Below, one piece after another: positions 52,402 through 60,328 of a stretch of DNA of 64,000 bases. The stretch lies in contig NZ_CP170485.1 in NCBI RefSeq assembly GCF_052055585.1, forward strand, positions 1,860,001 through 1,924,000, in the 5' to 3' direction. Under the pieces are notes generated by a model, which was given only the letters and a program-made list of their open reading frames with translations, was not told where the DNA came from and did no database searches. The stretch comes from Oceanicaulis sp052055585 (GTDB lineage Bacteria; Pseudomonadota; Alphaproteobacteria; Caulobacterales; Maricaulaceae). Both the position numbers and the translations under genes were made by a program. Every line of letters starts with the position of its first letter. Within the stretch, counting starts at the first letter, position 1.

Positions 52402-53733
52402 ATGCTTCGTCTCAACAGCCTCGCCACCCGTCTGGGTCTGGCGGCCGGTCTCGCACTGTCCGCAGCCTCCCCGGCGCTTGCTGGCGGCTTCAAGCTCTCT
52501 GAATATTCTGTCCGTGACCTGGGCATGGGCCATGCCGGTTACGCCGCGCTCGCCGATGACCCGTCCACGATCTGGTCCAACCCGGCCGGTCTCGCCCGTC
52601 TTGACGGCACCCAGATCCAGATTGGCGCGCACGCCATCATCGGTCAGGGCGACTTCACCAATGCTGGTTCGGTCGACGTTCTGGGGCGTCCGCTGGGCGG
52701 CACCGAAGAGAATGACCTCTTCAACGACGCCGTCATCCCAAACTTCTACCTGTCGCACCGCCTGAACGACCGTATCGTTCTGGGTCTGGGCGTGACCGCG
52801 CCCTTCGGCCTCGCGACCGAATACAATCAGGACTCTGTCACCCGCTTCCAGAGCGTGAAGAGCTCCCTGAAAGTGGCCGAAATCAACCCGTCCATCGGCT
52901 ATCAAGTGAATGACCGCCTGTCGCTGGGCTTCGGCGTCTCCGCCCAGTATTCTGAAGCGACCCTCGCCAACCACCTTGATTTCAGCGCCATCTGCCTGGG
53001 TCAGCTGACCCCGGCCCAGTGCACCGCCACCGGCTTCCTGCCGGGCCGCCCGGAAGGCTATCTGCGGGTCACCGGCGATGACTGGGCGTTCGGCTGGAAT
53101 GTCGGCGCGCTCTATGACCTGACCGAGACCACCCGCGTCGGCGTCTCCTATCGTCACAAAGTGGACCACAATCTCGAAGGCGAAGCCGATTTCGGCGTGC
53201 CGGCGAACGCGGCGCTCTTTGCGCCGGCCTTCACCGACACCGACGGCTCTGCAGAGCTGAACCTGCCGGCCGAGCTGGCGGTCAGCCTGGCGCATCAGGT
53301 CAATGACAAGCTCTCCCTGAACGCCTCTGTGGTCTACACCTTCTGGGATTTCGAACGTCTGGTCGTCGAGTTCGAAAACCCGGCCCAACCCGATGCGGGC
53401 GAAACCCTCGGCTATGACGATGAAGTGCGTTACGCGGTGGGTGGCGAGTACGCCTACAACAGCCGCCTGACCCTGCGTGCGGGTGTGGCTTACGATCAGT
53501 CCCCGACCGAGAACGAGCACCGCACCACGCGCGTGCCGGACTCTGACCGCACCATCATCGCGCTTGGCGCGTCCTTCCAGGCGACTGATTCCATCCAGAT
53601 CGATGCGGGCTATCAGCACCTGATGTTCGACGATGCGCCGATCAACCATGTCGGCGCCACGGGCGACCGCGTGGTGGGTGACTATGACAATGTCGCCGAC
53701 ATTGTCGGCCTGTCCCTGACCTGGCGTCGCTAG
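52402..53733 (+). CDS. FadL/OmpP1-type outer-membrane hydrophobic-compound transporter
   Basis: 443 aa. Signal peptide ends SPALAGGF; the N-terminal hatch GGFKLSEYSVRDLGMGHAG and the NPAGL element (WSNPAGLARLDG) identify the OmpP1/FadL/TodX family. The 14-strand beta-barrel follows and ends SLTWRR. It moves long-chain fatty acids or other hydrophobic molecules into the cell. ATG 52402 follows GCGGAGGA; the in-frame upstream Met at 52327 lies inside the inverted-repeat region. The substrate would feed beta-oxidation and the glyoxylate shunt encoded at the left end of the window. Confidence 0.92.
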   Translation: MLRLNSLATRLGLAAGLALSAASPALAGGFKLSEYSVRDLGMGHAGYAALADDPSTIWSNPAGLARLDGTQIQIGAHAIIGQGDFTNAGSVDVLGRPLGGTEENDLFNDAVIPNFYLSHRLNDRIVLGLGVTAPFGLATEYNQDSVTRFQSVKSSLKVAEINPSIGYQVNDRLSLGFGVSAQYSEATLANHLDFSAICLGQLTPAQCTATGFLPGRPEGYLRVTGDDWAFGWNVGALYDLTETTRVGVSYRHKVDHNLEGEADFGVPANAALFAPAFTDTDGSAELNLPAELAVSLAHQVNDKLSLNASVVYTFWDFERLVVEFENPAQPDAGETLGYDDEVRYAVGGEYAYNSRLTLRAGVAYDQSPTENEHRTTRVPDSDRTIIALGASFQATDSIQIDAGYQHLMFDDAPINHVGATGDRVVGDYDNVADIVGLSLTWRR

Positions 53734-53756
53734 GCTTCAGTCAGATCTGAACAGAG

Positions 53757-53791
53757 ACGGCGCCGCAGGATGATCTGCGGCGCCGTTTTAT
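53757..53791 (+). terminator. Terminator of the FadL-type gene, likely bidirectional
   Basis: ACGGCGCCGCAG/CTGCGGCGCCGT stem, loop GATGAT, then TTTTATTTT. Confidence 0.88.
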
Positions 53792-53797
53792 TTTGGC

Positions 53798-54322
53798 TCA
53801 GACCGCTTTGAGCCCCTTGGCGTAGCGCGCGGCGTTCTCGGCGTAATGATCGGCGCTGGCCTTGAGCATTTCCGCCACGCCCTCCCCGATCTCCTTGACC
53901 ACCTTGCCCGGCGCGCCCATCACGACCGAGCCGTCCGGGATCTCCTTGCCCTCGGTGATCAGCGCATGTGCCCCGATGATGCAGTTCTTGCCAATCTTCG
54001 CGCCGTTGAGAATCGTCGCGCCAATGCCGATCAGCGAATAATCACCCACCGTGCAGCCATGCAGCATGGCCTTGTGACCGACCGTCACGCCTTTGCCGAG
54101 CGTCAGCGGGAAGCCCATATCGGTATGCATGACCGAGCCGTCCTGGACGTTTGATTCCTCGCCGATCGTGATCAGCTCATTGTCCCCGCGAAGGACCGCA
54201 CCGAACCAGACCGAGGCGCGCGGAAGAAGTTTTACACGACCAATCAGGGCCGCATCGGGCGCAACCCAGGCGCCCTCCTCGCTGATCTCGGGCGTCGCAT
54301 CGTCCAGTCTGTACAGGGTCAT
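53798..54322 (-). CDS. Gamma-class carbonic anhydrase family protein
   Basis: 174-aa left-handed beta-helix with hexapeptide repeats. The three zinc-ligand His are at about 66 (VMHTD), 83 (GHKAM) and 88 (LHG), and Gln60-Asp61 (NVQDG) is conserved. Trimers interconvert CO2 and bicarbonate, though some family members have other roles. A C-terminal helix (AEMLKASADHYAENAARY) completes the fold. It converges with the FadL-type gene and shares its terminator. Confidence 0.93.
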   Translation of the reverse strand: MTLYRLDDATPEISEEGAWVAPDAALIGRVKLLPRASVWFGAVLRGDNELITIGEESNVQDGSVMHTDMGFPLTLGKGVTVGHKAMLHGCTVGDYSLIGIGATILNGAKIGKNCIIGAHALITEGKEIPDGSVVMGAPGKVVKEIGEGVAEMLKASADHYAENAARYAKGLKAV

Positions 54323-54507
54323 AGAGGGCCTCCCAGGGTGTTGCGCCGCACAATGTGGCGGCGATTTTTCGTCTTTGTATCGGATATGAGACGAGTAGAC
54401 TCATACTTCGTTAGGCGTCCAACATGACACTGTGCTTGCGATTCGAGATCAAGTTTCGATTCGCTTCGCACGCGCCGCATGGCGCTGGATGTGTGAAGGA
54501 GGACGTG
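54323..54507. promoter_or_regulatory. Intergenic region with promoters for the carbonic anhydrase and phoH leader
   Basis: Non-coding by inspection. AT-richer near 54370-54410. No RNA gene was recognised, although an unrecognised small RNA ending at the terminator 54600-54632 is possible. Confidence 0.4.
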
Positions 54508-54651
54508 ATGGCGTACGCGCCACCTCAAGCTGGAACGACCCCGCCGCCCGGTGCGCCGATGTCGTTTGAGTCTCGCGCTTCTGAATTCACTGCTTTGATC
54601 ACCCCTCCGCTGCCGCGTGAGGGGTTTTTTCTTGTCTCTTGGAGGGCCTGA
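54508..54651 (+). CDS. Possible leader ORF upstream of phoH
   Basis: 47 codons (MAYAPPQAGTTPPPGAPMSF...). It has the strongest ribosome site in this area, GAAGGAGGACGTG, and its TGA ends one base before the phoH ATG. The last third lies across the terminator hairpin 54600-54632. The product resembles no known protein and is proline-rich. It may be a translated regulatory leader; alternatively the region is a non-coding RNA ending at the terminator. Coding is not proven. Confidence 0.4.
   Translation: MAYAPPQAGTTPPPGAPMSFESRASEFTALITPPLPREGFFLVSWRA
54600..54632 (+). terminator. Terminator/attenuator between leader ORF and phoH
   Basis: ACCCCTC/GAGGGGT stem with loop CGCTGCCGCGT, then TTTTTTCTT. 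It precedes the phoH start by 21 bp, so it must be passed for phoH to be transcribed from upstream. Confidence 0.75.
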
Positions 54652-54652
54652 C

Positions 54653-55408
54653 ATGCGTAAACGAGCCACCAAACGCCGCCAATCCGGACACTTCAACGCT
54701 GAAGCCTATGAGGAAGATAAAGTCCGCTCGCTCTTCCCCGGGACCAGCTGGTCTCCCGATGACAAGGAGCCCATGCGTGATCAGAGCTACACAAAGAACG
54801 TCAAACCGCGCTCGAAGAATCAGGCCGAGCTCATGGAGTCCATTGATTCCCACAATCTGGTGATGGCGCTTGGCCCGGCGGGGACCGGCAAGACCTATCT
54901 CGCCGTCGCCAAAGGGGTCGAGGCGCTTGAAAAGGGCGAGGTTGGACGAATCGTCCTCTCCCGTCCCGCCGTGGAAGCGGGCGAATCGATTGGCTTCCTG
55001 CCCGGCGCCATGGAAGAAAAGCTCGCGCCCTATCTGCGCCCGCTCTACGACGCGCTGGCGGACCGGCTGAGCCCCAAGCGCCTCAAGGCGCTGATGGCGG
55101 AAGGCCTGATCGAGATCGCCCCGATCGGCTATATGCGCGGACGCACGCTGAACAACGCCTTCGTGGTGGTCGATGAGGCGCAGAACTGCACCTACGCCCA
55201 GCTCAAGATGCTGCTGACCCGGCTGGGCTGGAACTCCACCATGGTAGTCACTGGCGACCCGGCGCAGACCGACCTTCTGCCCGAAATGTCAGGCCTCGCC
55301 ACCATCGCCGAGAAACTCGAGACGGTGGACAATATCGGCGTGGTCCGTCTCCAGAAGGAAGACATCGTGCGTCACCCGCTGGTCGCCAGCATGTTGACCG
55401 TGTTGTAA
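54653..55408 (+). CDS. phoH: PhoH family P-loop ATPase
   Basis: 251 aa, cytosolic. A basic N-terminal region precedes the PhoH domain, with Walker A GPAGTGKT (about 74-81), GRIVLSRPAVEAGESIGFLP, Walker B FVVVDEAQN and the sensor VVTGDPAQTDL. PhoH proteins are linked to RNA metabolism and phosphate or stress responses. ATG 54653 follows GGAGGG. It lies directly behind a leader ORF and terminator, suggesting attenuation. A terminator follows. Confidence 0.92.
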   Translation: MRKRATKRRQSGHFNAEAYEEDKVRSLFPGTSWSPDDKEPMRDQSYTKNVKPRSKNQAELMESIDSHNLVMALGPAGTGKTYLAVAKGVEALEKGEVGRIVLSRPAVEAGESIGFLPGAMEEKLAPYLRPLYDALADRLSPKRLKALMAEGLIEIAPIGYMRGRTLNNAFVVVDEAQNCTYAQLKMLLTRLGWNSTMVVTGDPAQTDLLPEMSGLATIAEKLETVDNIGVVRLQKEDIVRHPLVASMLTVL

Positions 55409-55429
55409 AAAATTCAATCTCAAACCTGA

Positions 55430-55463
55430 GAAGAGCCGGTATCAGTCCGGCTCTTCTTTTGTT
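55430..55463 (+). terminator. Terminator of phoH
   Basis: GAAGAGCCGG/CCGGCTCTTC stem with a 7-nt loop, followed by TTTTG. Confidence 0.85.
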
Positions 55464-55474
55464 TGGAGCCTGCC

Positions 55475-56149
55475 ATGAACCGCCTGCTTGCCCTGATCGC
55501 AGCCAGCCTTGTCAGCCTGGTCCTCACCTCGCCGCTTCGCGCGCAGGCCCCCTGGCCGGCCGAAGCGCCTGAGAGCTGGGGGCTGGCCATCGTCGATGTC
55601 GAGACAACGGGGCTGGAGCCCGGCGAGCACGAGCTGGTCGATCTGGGCGCGATCTATACCGATGTCCACGGCAACGAGCTGGGCCGGTTCTTCGTTCGGG
55701 TGATGCCGGACCACCCCGAGCGCGCCGGCGAGATCGCGCGATCCATCAACGGCTTCTCCGAAGAGCGCTGGCAATCGCTGGGCGCCATCAGCCAGGCAGA
55801 GGCCGCCGCGCAATTTCTGGCGTTTCATGAGCAGATGAGCACCGAGCGCCGCTTTGTCTTCACTGCCTACAACGCCAGCTTTGACCGGGGCTTCGTGGAC
55901 GCGTGGCTGAATGCTCATGGTTCCGATTTTGAAGCGCTCTACACGTACTTCGCACTGGATCTGCCATCTGTCGCCTGGGGCGCGGGCGCCATTGATCTGG
56001 TCAACGCAGATGTCGCTGCGGCCTACGGCGTAGAAGCGGAAACCAGCGACCCCATGCTGCACACCGGCCTGTCCGGCGCGGAATGGAATCTCGAGCTCTA
56101 CCGCGCCATGCTGGCGGCCGGTCACGGGCCCGCCGCGCAGAACCGCTAA
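55475..56149 (+). CDS. Exported DEDDh-type 3'-5' exonuclease-like protein
   Basis: 224 aa. Unusually, a signal peptide (MNRLLALIAASLVSLVLTSP...RAQ) precedes a DnaQ-like exonuclease fold. ExoI IVDVETTGLEPGEHELVDLG supplies Asp41 and Glu43; ExoII YNASFDRGFVDAW supplies Asp138. ExoIII starts at His196 (LHTGLSGAEWN), but the position five residues on, where Asp is expected, is Gly201; Glu203 is nearby. Activity may therefore be reduced or shifted. Start ATG 55475 follows TTGGAG. Periplasmic or extracellular DNA/RNA turnover is the natural guess. Confidence 0.8.
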   Translation: MNRLLALIAASLVSLVLTSPLRAQAPWPAEAPESWGLAIVDVETTGLEPGEHELVDLGAIYTDVHGNELGRFFVRVMPDHPERAGEIARSINGFSEERWQSLGAISQAEAAAQFLAFHEQMSTERRFVFTAYNASFDRGFVDAWLNAHGSDFEALYTYFALDLPSVAWGAGAIDLVNADVAAAYGVEAETSDPMLHTGLSGAEWNLELYRAMLAAGHGPAAQNR

Positions 56150-56151
56150 AG

Positions 56152-56187
56152 AAAAGCCCCCGCAACCAGGCTGCGGGGGCGCTTTTC
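56152..56187. terminator. Bidirectional terminator between the exonuclease and DUF3126 genes
   Basis: GCCCCCGCA/TGCGGGGGC stem, AAAA on one side and CTTTT on the other, between convergent genes. Confidence 0.88.
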
Positions 56188-56209
56188 ATATCGACAGGTC
56201 GAAAGAGGC

Positions 56210-56437
56210 CTAGATGCCCTCAAGATCGATGTCGAGGATGACCAGCTCGAAGGAATAGGACACTTCGCCCTCTTCCACGTTTTTGGACACCACGCCGAGC
56301 AGCTCGGAGTCGATGTAGATTTCCGCGCACTCGTCAGCGCGCTGGCGCAGACGCACGGCCAGCTTCGGATTCAGTTTGCTGCGCAGGAAGGTTTCGACTT
56401 TTTTCGCTTCAGCGGCAGTGAAAACGGGAGCGGCCAC
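56210..56437 (-). CDS. DUF3126 family protein
   Basis: 75 aa. Whole-length match by pattern to the small alphaproteobacterial DUF3126 family: helix AAEAKKVETFLRSKLNPKL followed by strands with AEIYIDSELLGVVSKN and a C-terminal DIDLEGI. Function unknown; distribution is restricted to alphaproteobacteria, which supports the taxonomic placement. It follows cysE on the same strand (84 bp). Confidence 0.92.
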   Translation of the reverse strand: MAAPVFTAAEAKKVETFLRSKLNPKLAVRLRQRADECAEIYIDSELLGVVSKNVEEGEVSYSFELVILDIDLEGI

Positions 56438-56520
56438 GGCTTTACCTCTTCAAAGATGGATCAACGAGTCAGGCGCACCCTAGCGTTCTTCCTGCGCAGG
56501 GCAACACAAAGGGCGCAGGC

Positions 56521-57351
56521 CTAGCTGTCCTCGCCATTGGAGGCGAAGGTCTGATCCATGGTGCGAGACGGCTCGGCGCAGCGCCCCCCCACCGGTTTGG
56601 CGGGCACGCCCGCAACGGTGCAACGAGACGGCACATCCGCCAGAACAACTGAACCCGCCGCAATCCGCGCTTCAGCGCCAACCGTGATATTGCCCAGCAC
56701 TTTCGCGCCCGCGCCGATCAACACGCCATTGCCGATCTTGGGATGGCGGTCCCCGCCATCCGCGCCGGTCCCGCCCAGCGTCACCTCGTGCAGGATCGAG
56801 ACATTGTCGCCCACCACGGCGGTCTCACCGATCACCACAGACGTGGCGTGGTCGATCATGATCCCCCGGCCCAGCTGGGCGGCGGGGTGAATGTCCACAC
56901 CAAAGCGTTCCGACATCCGGCTCTGCATATGGAACGCCAGGCTGTCGCGCCCGTCGCGCCACAAACGGTGGGCGATGCGGTAGCACAACAGGGAATGGAA
57001 ACCCTTGAAGTAGAGGAAGGGCTGCAGGAGCGACCGGCAGGCGGGATCCCGCTCATCCACCGCCAGCATGTCCGCCGCCGCTTGCTCGACCAGATCGTGA
57101 TCCGCTTCCAGCGCCGCCTTGGCCACGTCATGGACCTGCAGGGCGTCGAGCTGGGAATCACTCATCTTGGCGGCCACACGGTGCGCAAAGGCTTCGGTCA
57201 GCCCGTCATGGCGCAGGATCGCTGCATTCAGGAAGCTCGCCAGCATCGGCTCTTCAGCTGCGGCGGAGGCCGCGTCCAGACGCAGGCGGTTCCAGACAGA
57301 ACCGGCGAGCGGCGGCGTTTCATCGAAGACCTGGGTTTGCGCGAGGGTCAT
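56521..57351 (-). CDS. cysE: Serine O-acetyltransferase
   Basis: 276 aa. Acetylates L-serine with acetyl-CoA, the first step of cysteine synthesis. The N-terminal helical domain (about 1-150) is followed by a left-handed beta-helix with the CysE signatures DIHPAAQLGRGIMIDHATSV, VVIGETAVVGDNVSILHEVT and LGGTGADGGDRHPKIG. The C-terminal tail would fit cysteine feedback inhibition and CysK binding, but ends ...NGEDS rather than the canonical Ile. ATG 57351 follows AGGAG; the upstream 36 codons are not typical. It is last in an apparent tetR-nudix-cysE operon. Confidence 0.95.
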   Translation of the reverse strand: MTLAQTQVFDETPPLAGSVWNRLRLDAASAAAEEPMLASFLNAAILRHDGLTEAFAHRVAAKMSDSQLDALQVHDVAKAALEADHDLVEQAAADMLAVDERDPACRSLLQPFLYFKGFHSLLCYRIAHRLWRDGRDSLAFHMQSRMSERFGVDIHPAAQLGRGIMIDHATSVVIGETAVVGDNVSILHEVTLGGTGADGGDRHPKIGNGVLIGAGAKVLGNITVGAEARIAAGSVVLADVPSRCTVAGVPAKPVGGRCAEPSRTMDQTFASNGEDS

Positions 57352-57385
57352 CGGTGACTCCTGTGATGGTCGCGTGTCAGGGCGT

Positions 57386-57994
57386 CTAAGCTTCATCAAG
57401 CCCGGACAGGATGGAACGGGACAGTCCGGGGTCAAGAGCGCCACGACGCGCTTTTTCAACCGCAGCCATCAGCATGATCAAGGTGAAACCGTCCCGAATT
57501 GATCCTGAAATGGCCATCTCCAGCGCCTCGCGCAAGGGCAGGCGCCGCATCTGCATGTCTGCTTCCGTCCCCTCGCGATCGGGATCGCCTTCGCTCAGGC
57601 CCCAGGCGATGTAGCTGTAGGCGCGTTCATTGGTAATCGAGTTGGAGACATCAAACTCTGACAACTCACACCAGTCCGACGCCTTGAGGCCGGTTTCCTC
57701 TTCCAGTTCCCGCTTCGCCGCGTCCAGTGGCGGCACGTCCTCCGCGCCGCCCCCCTCAGGCAATTCCCAGGACCAGGCATCGAGCGCAAAGCGATACTGG
57801 CCCACCAGCATGGTGTCGCCATTCTCAAAGACGGGCAAAATGCCGATCGCGACGTTCTTGGGCTCAACCACACCATAAAGGCCGGGCTGGCCGTCCGGGC
57901 GGAGCACGTCGAACTCGCGCACTTTCATCCAGGGATTTTCATAGCCCAGACGCTCGGTCAGAATCGTCCATGGGCCGCGCTTGCGCTCAGTCAT
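57386..57994 (-). CDS. NUDIX hydrolase (ADP-ribose pyrophosphatase-like)
   Basis: 202 aa. The Nudix box spans GGGAEDVPPLDAAKRELEEE followed by TGL (G-x5-E-x7-REUxEExGU with a small spacing change). Family stretches LVGQYRFALDAWSWELPEGG and YIAWGLSEGDPD fit ADP-sugar pyrophosphatases. It hydrolyses nucleoside diphosphate derivatives. It lies 34 bp before cysE and 15 bp after the TetR gene on the same strand. Confidence 0.93.
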   Translation of the reverse strand: MTERKRGPWTILTERLGYENPWMKVREFDVLRPDGQPGLYGVVEPKNVAIGILPVFENGDTMLVGQYRFALDAWSWELPEGGGAEDVPPLDAAKRELEEETGLKASDWCELSEFDVSNSITNERAYSYIAWGLSEGDPDREGTEADMQMRRLPLREALEMAISGSIRDGFTLIMLMAAVEKARRGALDPGLSRSILSGLDEA

Positions 57995-58009
57995 GGCGCA
58001 CCTGCCCGA

Positions 58010-58729
58010 TCAGAAGCGTTCGCCCGCATCCAGCCGCTCCACAAGCCGCGCTGTGCCCAGCCCGCGCAGAATTGTGTCGGCATGGAAAGTGATGAGGCGG
58101 TCGAGCTCGGCGCGCACATGCTCTTCACTGAGACCACAGGAATTGGGCTCATGATCACTCAGCACCGGCAAGGCGCAGGGAAATTGCGGGATGGTCACCG
58201 CCAGCTGGGTCAGACCATGGGTCGCCGCCCAGACCGACTTCGCCGCAAGCTTGAGGTCGAGCGGTCGGAACCAGCCCTGCTCGATGCTCAGCTGGATGAT
58301 GCGATCCAGGTATTCCGCCACGGCATAGGCGTAGGTCTCTTCCGGATGGTCATCGATATCCGGGAAGGACGAGAAGGCCAGCTTGTAATGGCCTGGCTGC
58401 TCCAGCCCTGTGTCCACATAAGCGCGAATACAGGCCGACCCCAGCATGGGGCCGACTTCCACCTCCTCGCCGACCGCCTTCATCCGGTCATGCAGGCGCT
58501 CAAAGAAACTCTCGCGAATCTCGCGGAACAGCGCTTCCTTTGAATCAAAATACTTGTAGAGCGCCGCCGGAGAGTAATCGATGCGCTCGGCGATGCGGCG
58601 CATGGACAGCCCCGCTTCGCCTTCTTCGGTGAAGATCGCTTCTGCGGCATGGATGATCGCATCGCGCACCTTGCGACGGCGACGTTCCGCCGGGCTGAGC
58701 GCGTCTTCACTGACTGCGGTGATGGTCAC
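58010..58729 (-). CDS. TetR/AcrR-family transcriptional regulator
   Basis: 239 aa. The N-terminal TetR helix-turn-helix reads VRDAIIHAAEAIFTEEGEAG and LSMRRIAERIDYSPAALYKY; the C-terminal ligand-binding domain is all helical (TetR_C-like: YAYAVAEYLDRIIQLSIEQG). Start is uncertain: GTG 58729 follows GGGGAAG repeats, whereas GTG 58792 would add 21 residues but lacks a ribosome site. It is divergent from the nitroreductase across a palindrome and precedes the nudix and cysE genes, so it may control both sides. Confidence 0.9.
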   Translation of the reverse strand: MTITAVSEDALSPAERRRRKVRDAIIHAAEAIFTEEGEAGLSMRRIAERIDYSPAALYKYFDSKEALFREIRESFFERLHDRMKAVGEEVEVGPMLGSACIRAYVDTGLEQPGHYKLAFSSFPDIDDHPEETYAYAVAEYLDRIIQLSIEQGWFRPLDLKLAAKSVWAATHGLTQLAVTIPQFPCALPVLSDHEPNSCGLSEEHVRAELDRLITFHADTILRGLGTARLVERLDAGERF

Positions 58730-58807
58730 TTCCCCAACTTCCCCGGATCCGGCGCCGCGGCCTGCGTCTGACAGGCCCTGACTTGATCGCACTATGCTAA
58801 CCTACAA

Positions 58808-58832
58808 CGTATAGCGACGTTTCACGTATACG
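58808..58832. promoter_or_regulatory. Inverted repeat CGTATA/TATACG between TetR and nitroreductase
   Basis: Arms CGTATA (58808-58813) and TATACG (58827-58832) with a 13-bp centre, in the 137-bp divergent intergenic space where a TetR operator would be expected. Confidence 0.55.
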
Positions 58833-58866
58833 GTCAAAAACTCCGCTTCGAAGTCAAAGGCAGATC

Positions 58867-59493
58867 ATGGCCACTTTCACCGCCCCGACCTTTCCAAATC
58901 CCGGCGACACGGTCAGCCTGACCGGCCCCAGCGCCGAGACGCTCACGCTGATGGCGCAGCGCCGCTCGACGCTCGCCAAGGATATGGGCGAGCCCGGCCC
59001 CAGCGCTGAACAACTGGACACGCTCTTGAAGATCGGCGCCCGCACGCCCGATCACGGCAAGCTGTTTCCCTGGCGCTTCATCGTTTTTGAAGGTGAGTCG
59101 CGCGCCGTGTTCGGGGAGAAGCTGGAAGCACGCTTCCGCGATATCGAGCCGGACGCCCCGGCGGAACGGCTGGAACTGGAACGCACCCGCTTCCTGCGGG
59201 CGCCCGTCGTGATCGCGGTCATTTCCGACACGGACGAGATGCACAAGGTTCCCGAATGGGAACAGATCCTGTCGGCAGGGGCTGTGTGCCAGAACCTTCT
59301 GATCGCCTCCGCCGCCATGGGCTTTGGCGCGCAATGGCTGACCGAATGGTATGCCTTTGACAACCCCATGAAGAGCGCGCTGGGCCTGCAACCGGGCGAA
59401 CGTGTGGCCGGCTTCATCTATGTGGGCACGCCGCAAGTCCCGGCGCAGGAGCGCCCCCGCAAGGACCCGCGCGTGACGCACTGGGCGGGGTAA
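58867..59493 (+). CDS. Nitroreductase family protein (YdjA-like)
   Basis: 208-aa FMN-binding oxidoreductase of the minimal nitroreductase type: RRSTLAKDMGEPGPSAEQL, TPDHGKLFPWRFIVFEG (FMN-site region), GAVCQNLLIASAAMGFGAQW and PGERVAGFIYVGTP. Lengths and motifs resemble YdjA. It reduces nitro groups or quinones with NAD(P)H. RBS is weak (AAGGCAG). Divergent from the TetR regulator, which may repress it. Confidence 0.92.
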   Translation: MATFTAPTFPNPGDTVSLTGPSAETLTLMAQRRSTLAKDMGEPGPSAEQLDTLLKIGARTPDHGKLFPWRFIVFEGESRAVFGEKLEARFRDIEPDAPAERLELERTRFLRAPVVIAVISDTDEMHKVPEWEQILSAGAVCQNLLIASAAMGFGAQWLTEWYAFDNPMKSALGLQPGERVAGFIYVGTPQVPAQERPRKDPRVTHWAG

Positions 59494-59512
59494 GTTTTCT
59501 TCCCTAACAATG

Positions 59513-59545
59513 AAACCCCGGCCAAGCGCAGCGCTGAGCCGGGGC
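59513..59545 (+). terminator. Terminator-like hairpin after the nitroreductase gene
   Basis: CCCCGGC/GCCGGGG arms with a 15-nt loop. No U-run follows, so efficiency is uncertain. The rest of the gap to 59620 carries a further CCCGGG/CCCGGG repeat (about 59581-59606). Confidence 0.5.
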
Positions 59546-59620
59546 CTCGTGCAGGATAAGGTGCTAGAAGCGGAGGGAGGTCCCGGGTCTCGCTATGCTC
59601 GCCCGGGATTTCAGCATCCC

Positions 59621-60328
59621 CTAAAGCTCGAGCACCCGGGCGCCGTCTTCCTCGCCAACGATCACGGCGCGGGCGAGGTTGATGAACAGGCCATGCTCGA
59701 CAACGCCCGGAATGGCGTTGAGGCGGGCCGCAACCTGTTCGGGGTCAGACAGCGCAGCACAGGCGCAATCCAGGATGTAATTGCCGCCATCGGTGATGAA
59801 CGGGTCATTCCCGTCGCCCCGGCAACGCAGTTTCACATCCGGGCGGACTACGCCAGAGGCGGTCAGCGCGTCATAGACCTTCTTGGCGGTGATGGTGAAA
59901 CCGAATGGGTCTACCTCGACCGGCAGGGCGAACGCGCCCAGCGTTTCCACCAGCTTGGTTTCATCGACCACCACAACCATCAGGTCAGAGGCGTGGGCGA
60001 TGATCTTCTCACGCAGCAGGCACCCGCCGCCGCCCTTGATCAGGCGGAAACGGCCGTCCACTTCGTCCGCGCCGTCAATCGTGACATCGATCTTGTCGGC
60101 CTGATCCACTTCCAGAAGCGGCACGCCGGCTTCGCGCGCGACCTTGGCCGTGTTTTCCGAAGTGGGAATGCCCTTCACATTGGTCAGCGAGCCGCTTTCC
60201 AGCGCCGCCCCCAGAAGACGCACAAAGATGTCCGCCGTGGAGCCCGAACCGAGACCCAGCGTCATGCCGTCCTCGACAAACTCGAGAGCCGCCTCGGCGG
60301 CGCGTGTTTTCTGTTCGACCGCGCTCAT
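59621..60328 (-). CDS. rpiA: Ribose-5-phosphate isomerase A
   Basis: 235 aa. Interconverts ribose 5-phosphate and ribulose 5-phosphate. Family motifs: LGLGSGSTADIFVRLL, DVTIDGADEVDGRFRLIKGG, GGGCLLREKIIA with the catalytic Lys region, and the C-terminal IPGVVEHGLFINLARAVIVG. The start overlaps the gabD stop by 4 bp (ATGA), so it is translationally coupled to it. Last gene of the glmU-gabD-rpiA operon. Confidence 0.96.
   Translation of the reverse strand: MSAVEQKTRAAEAALEFVEDGMTLGLGSGSTADIFVRLLGAALESGSLTNVKGIPTSENTAKVAREAGVPLLEVDQADKIDVTIDGADEVDGRFRLIKGGGGCLLREKIIAHASDLMVVVVDETKLVETLGAFALPVEVDPFGFTITAKKVYDALTASGVVRPDVKLRCRGDGNDPFITDGGNYILDCACAALSDPEQVAARLNAIPGVVEHGLFINLARAVIVGEEDGARVLEL

Noticed and set aside
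54390..54632. Known structured RNA (SRP RNA, 6S, tmRNA)
   Set aside because: No conserved core of any of these could be recognised; only the terminator is clear.
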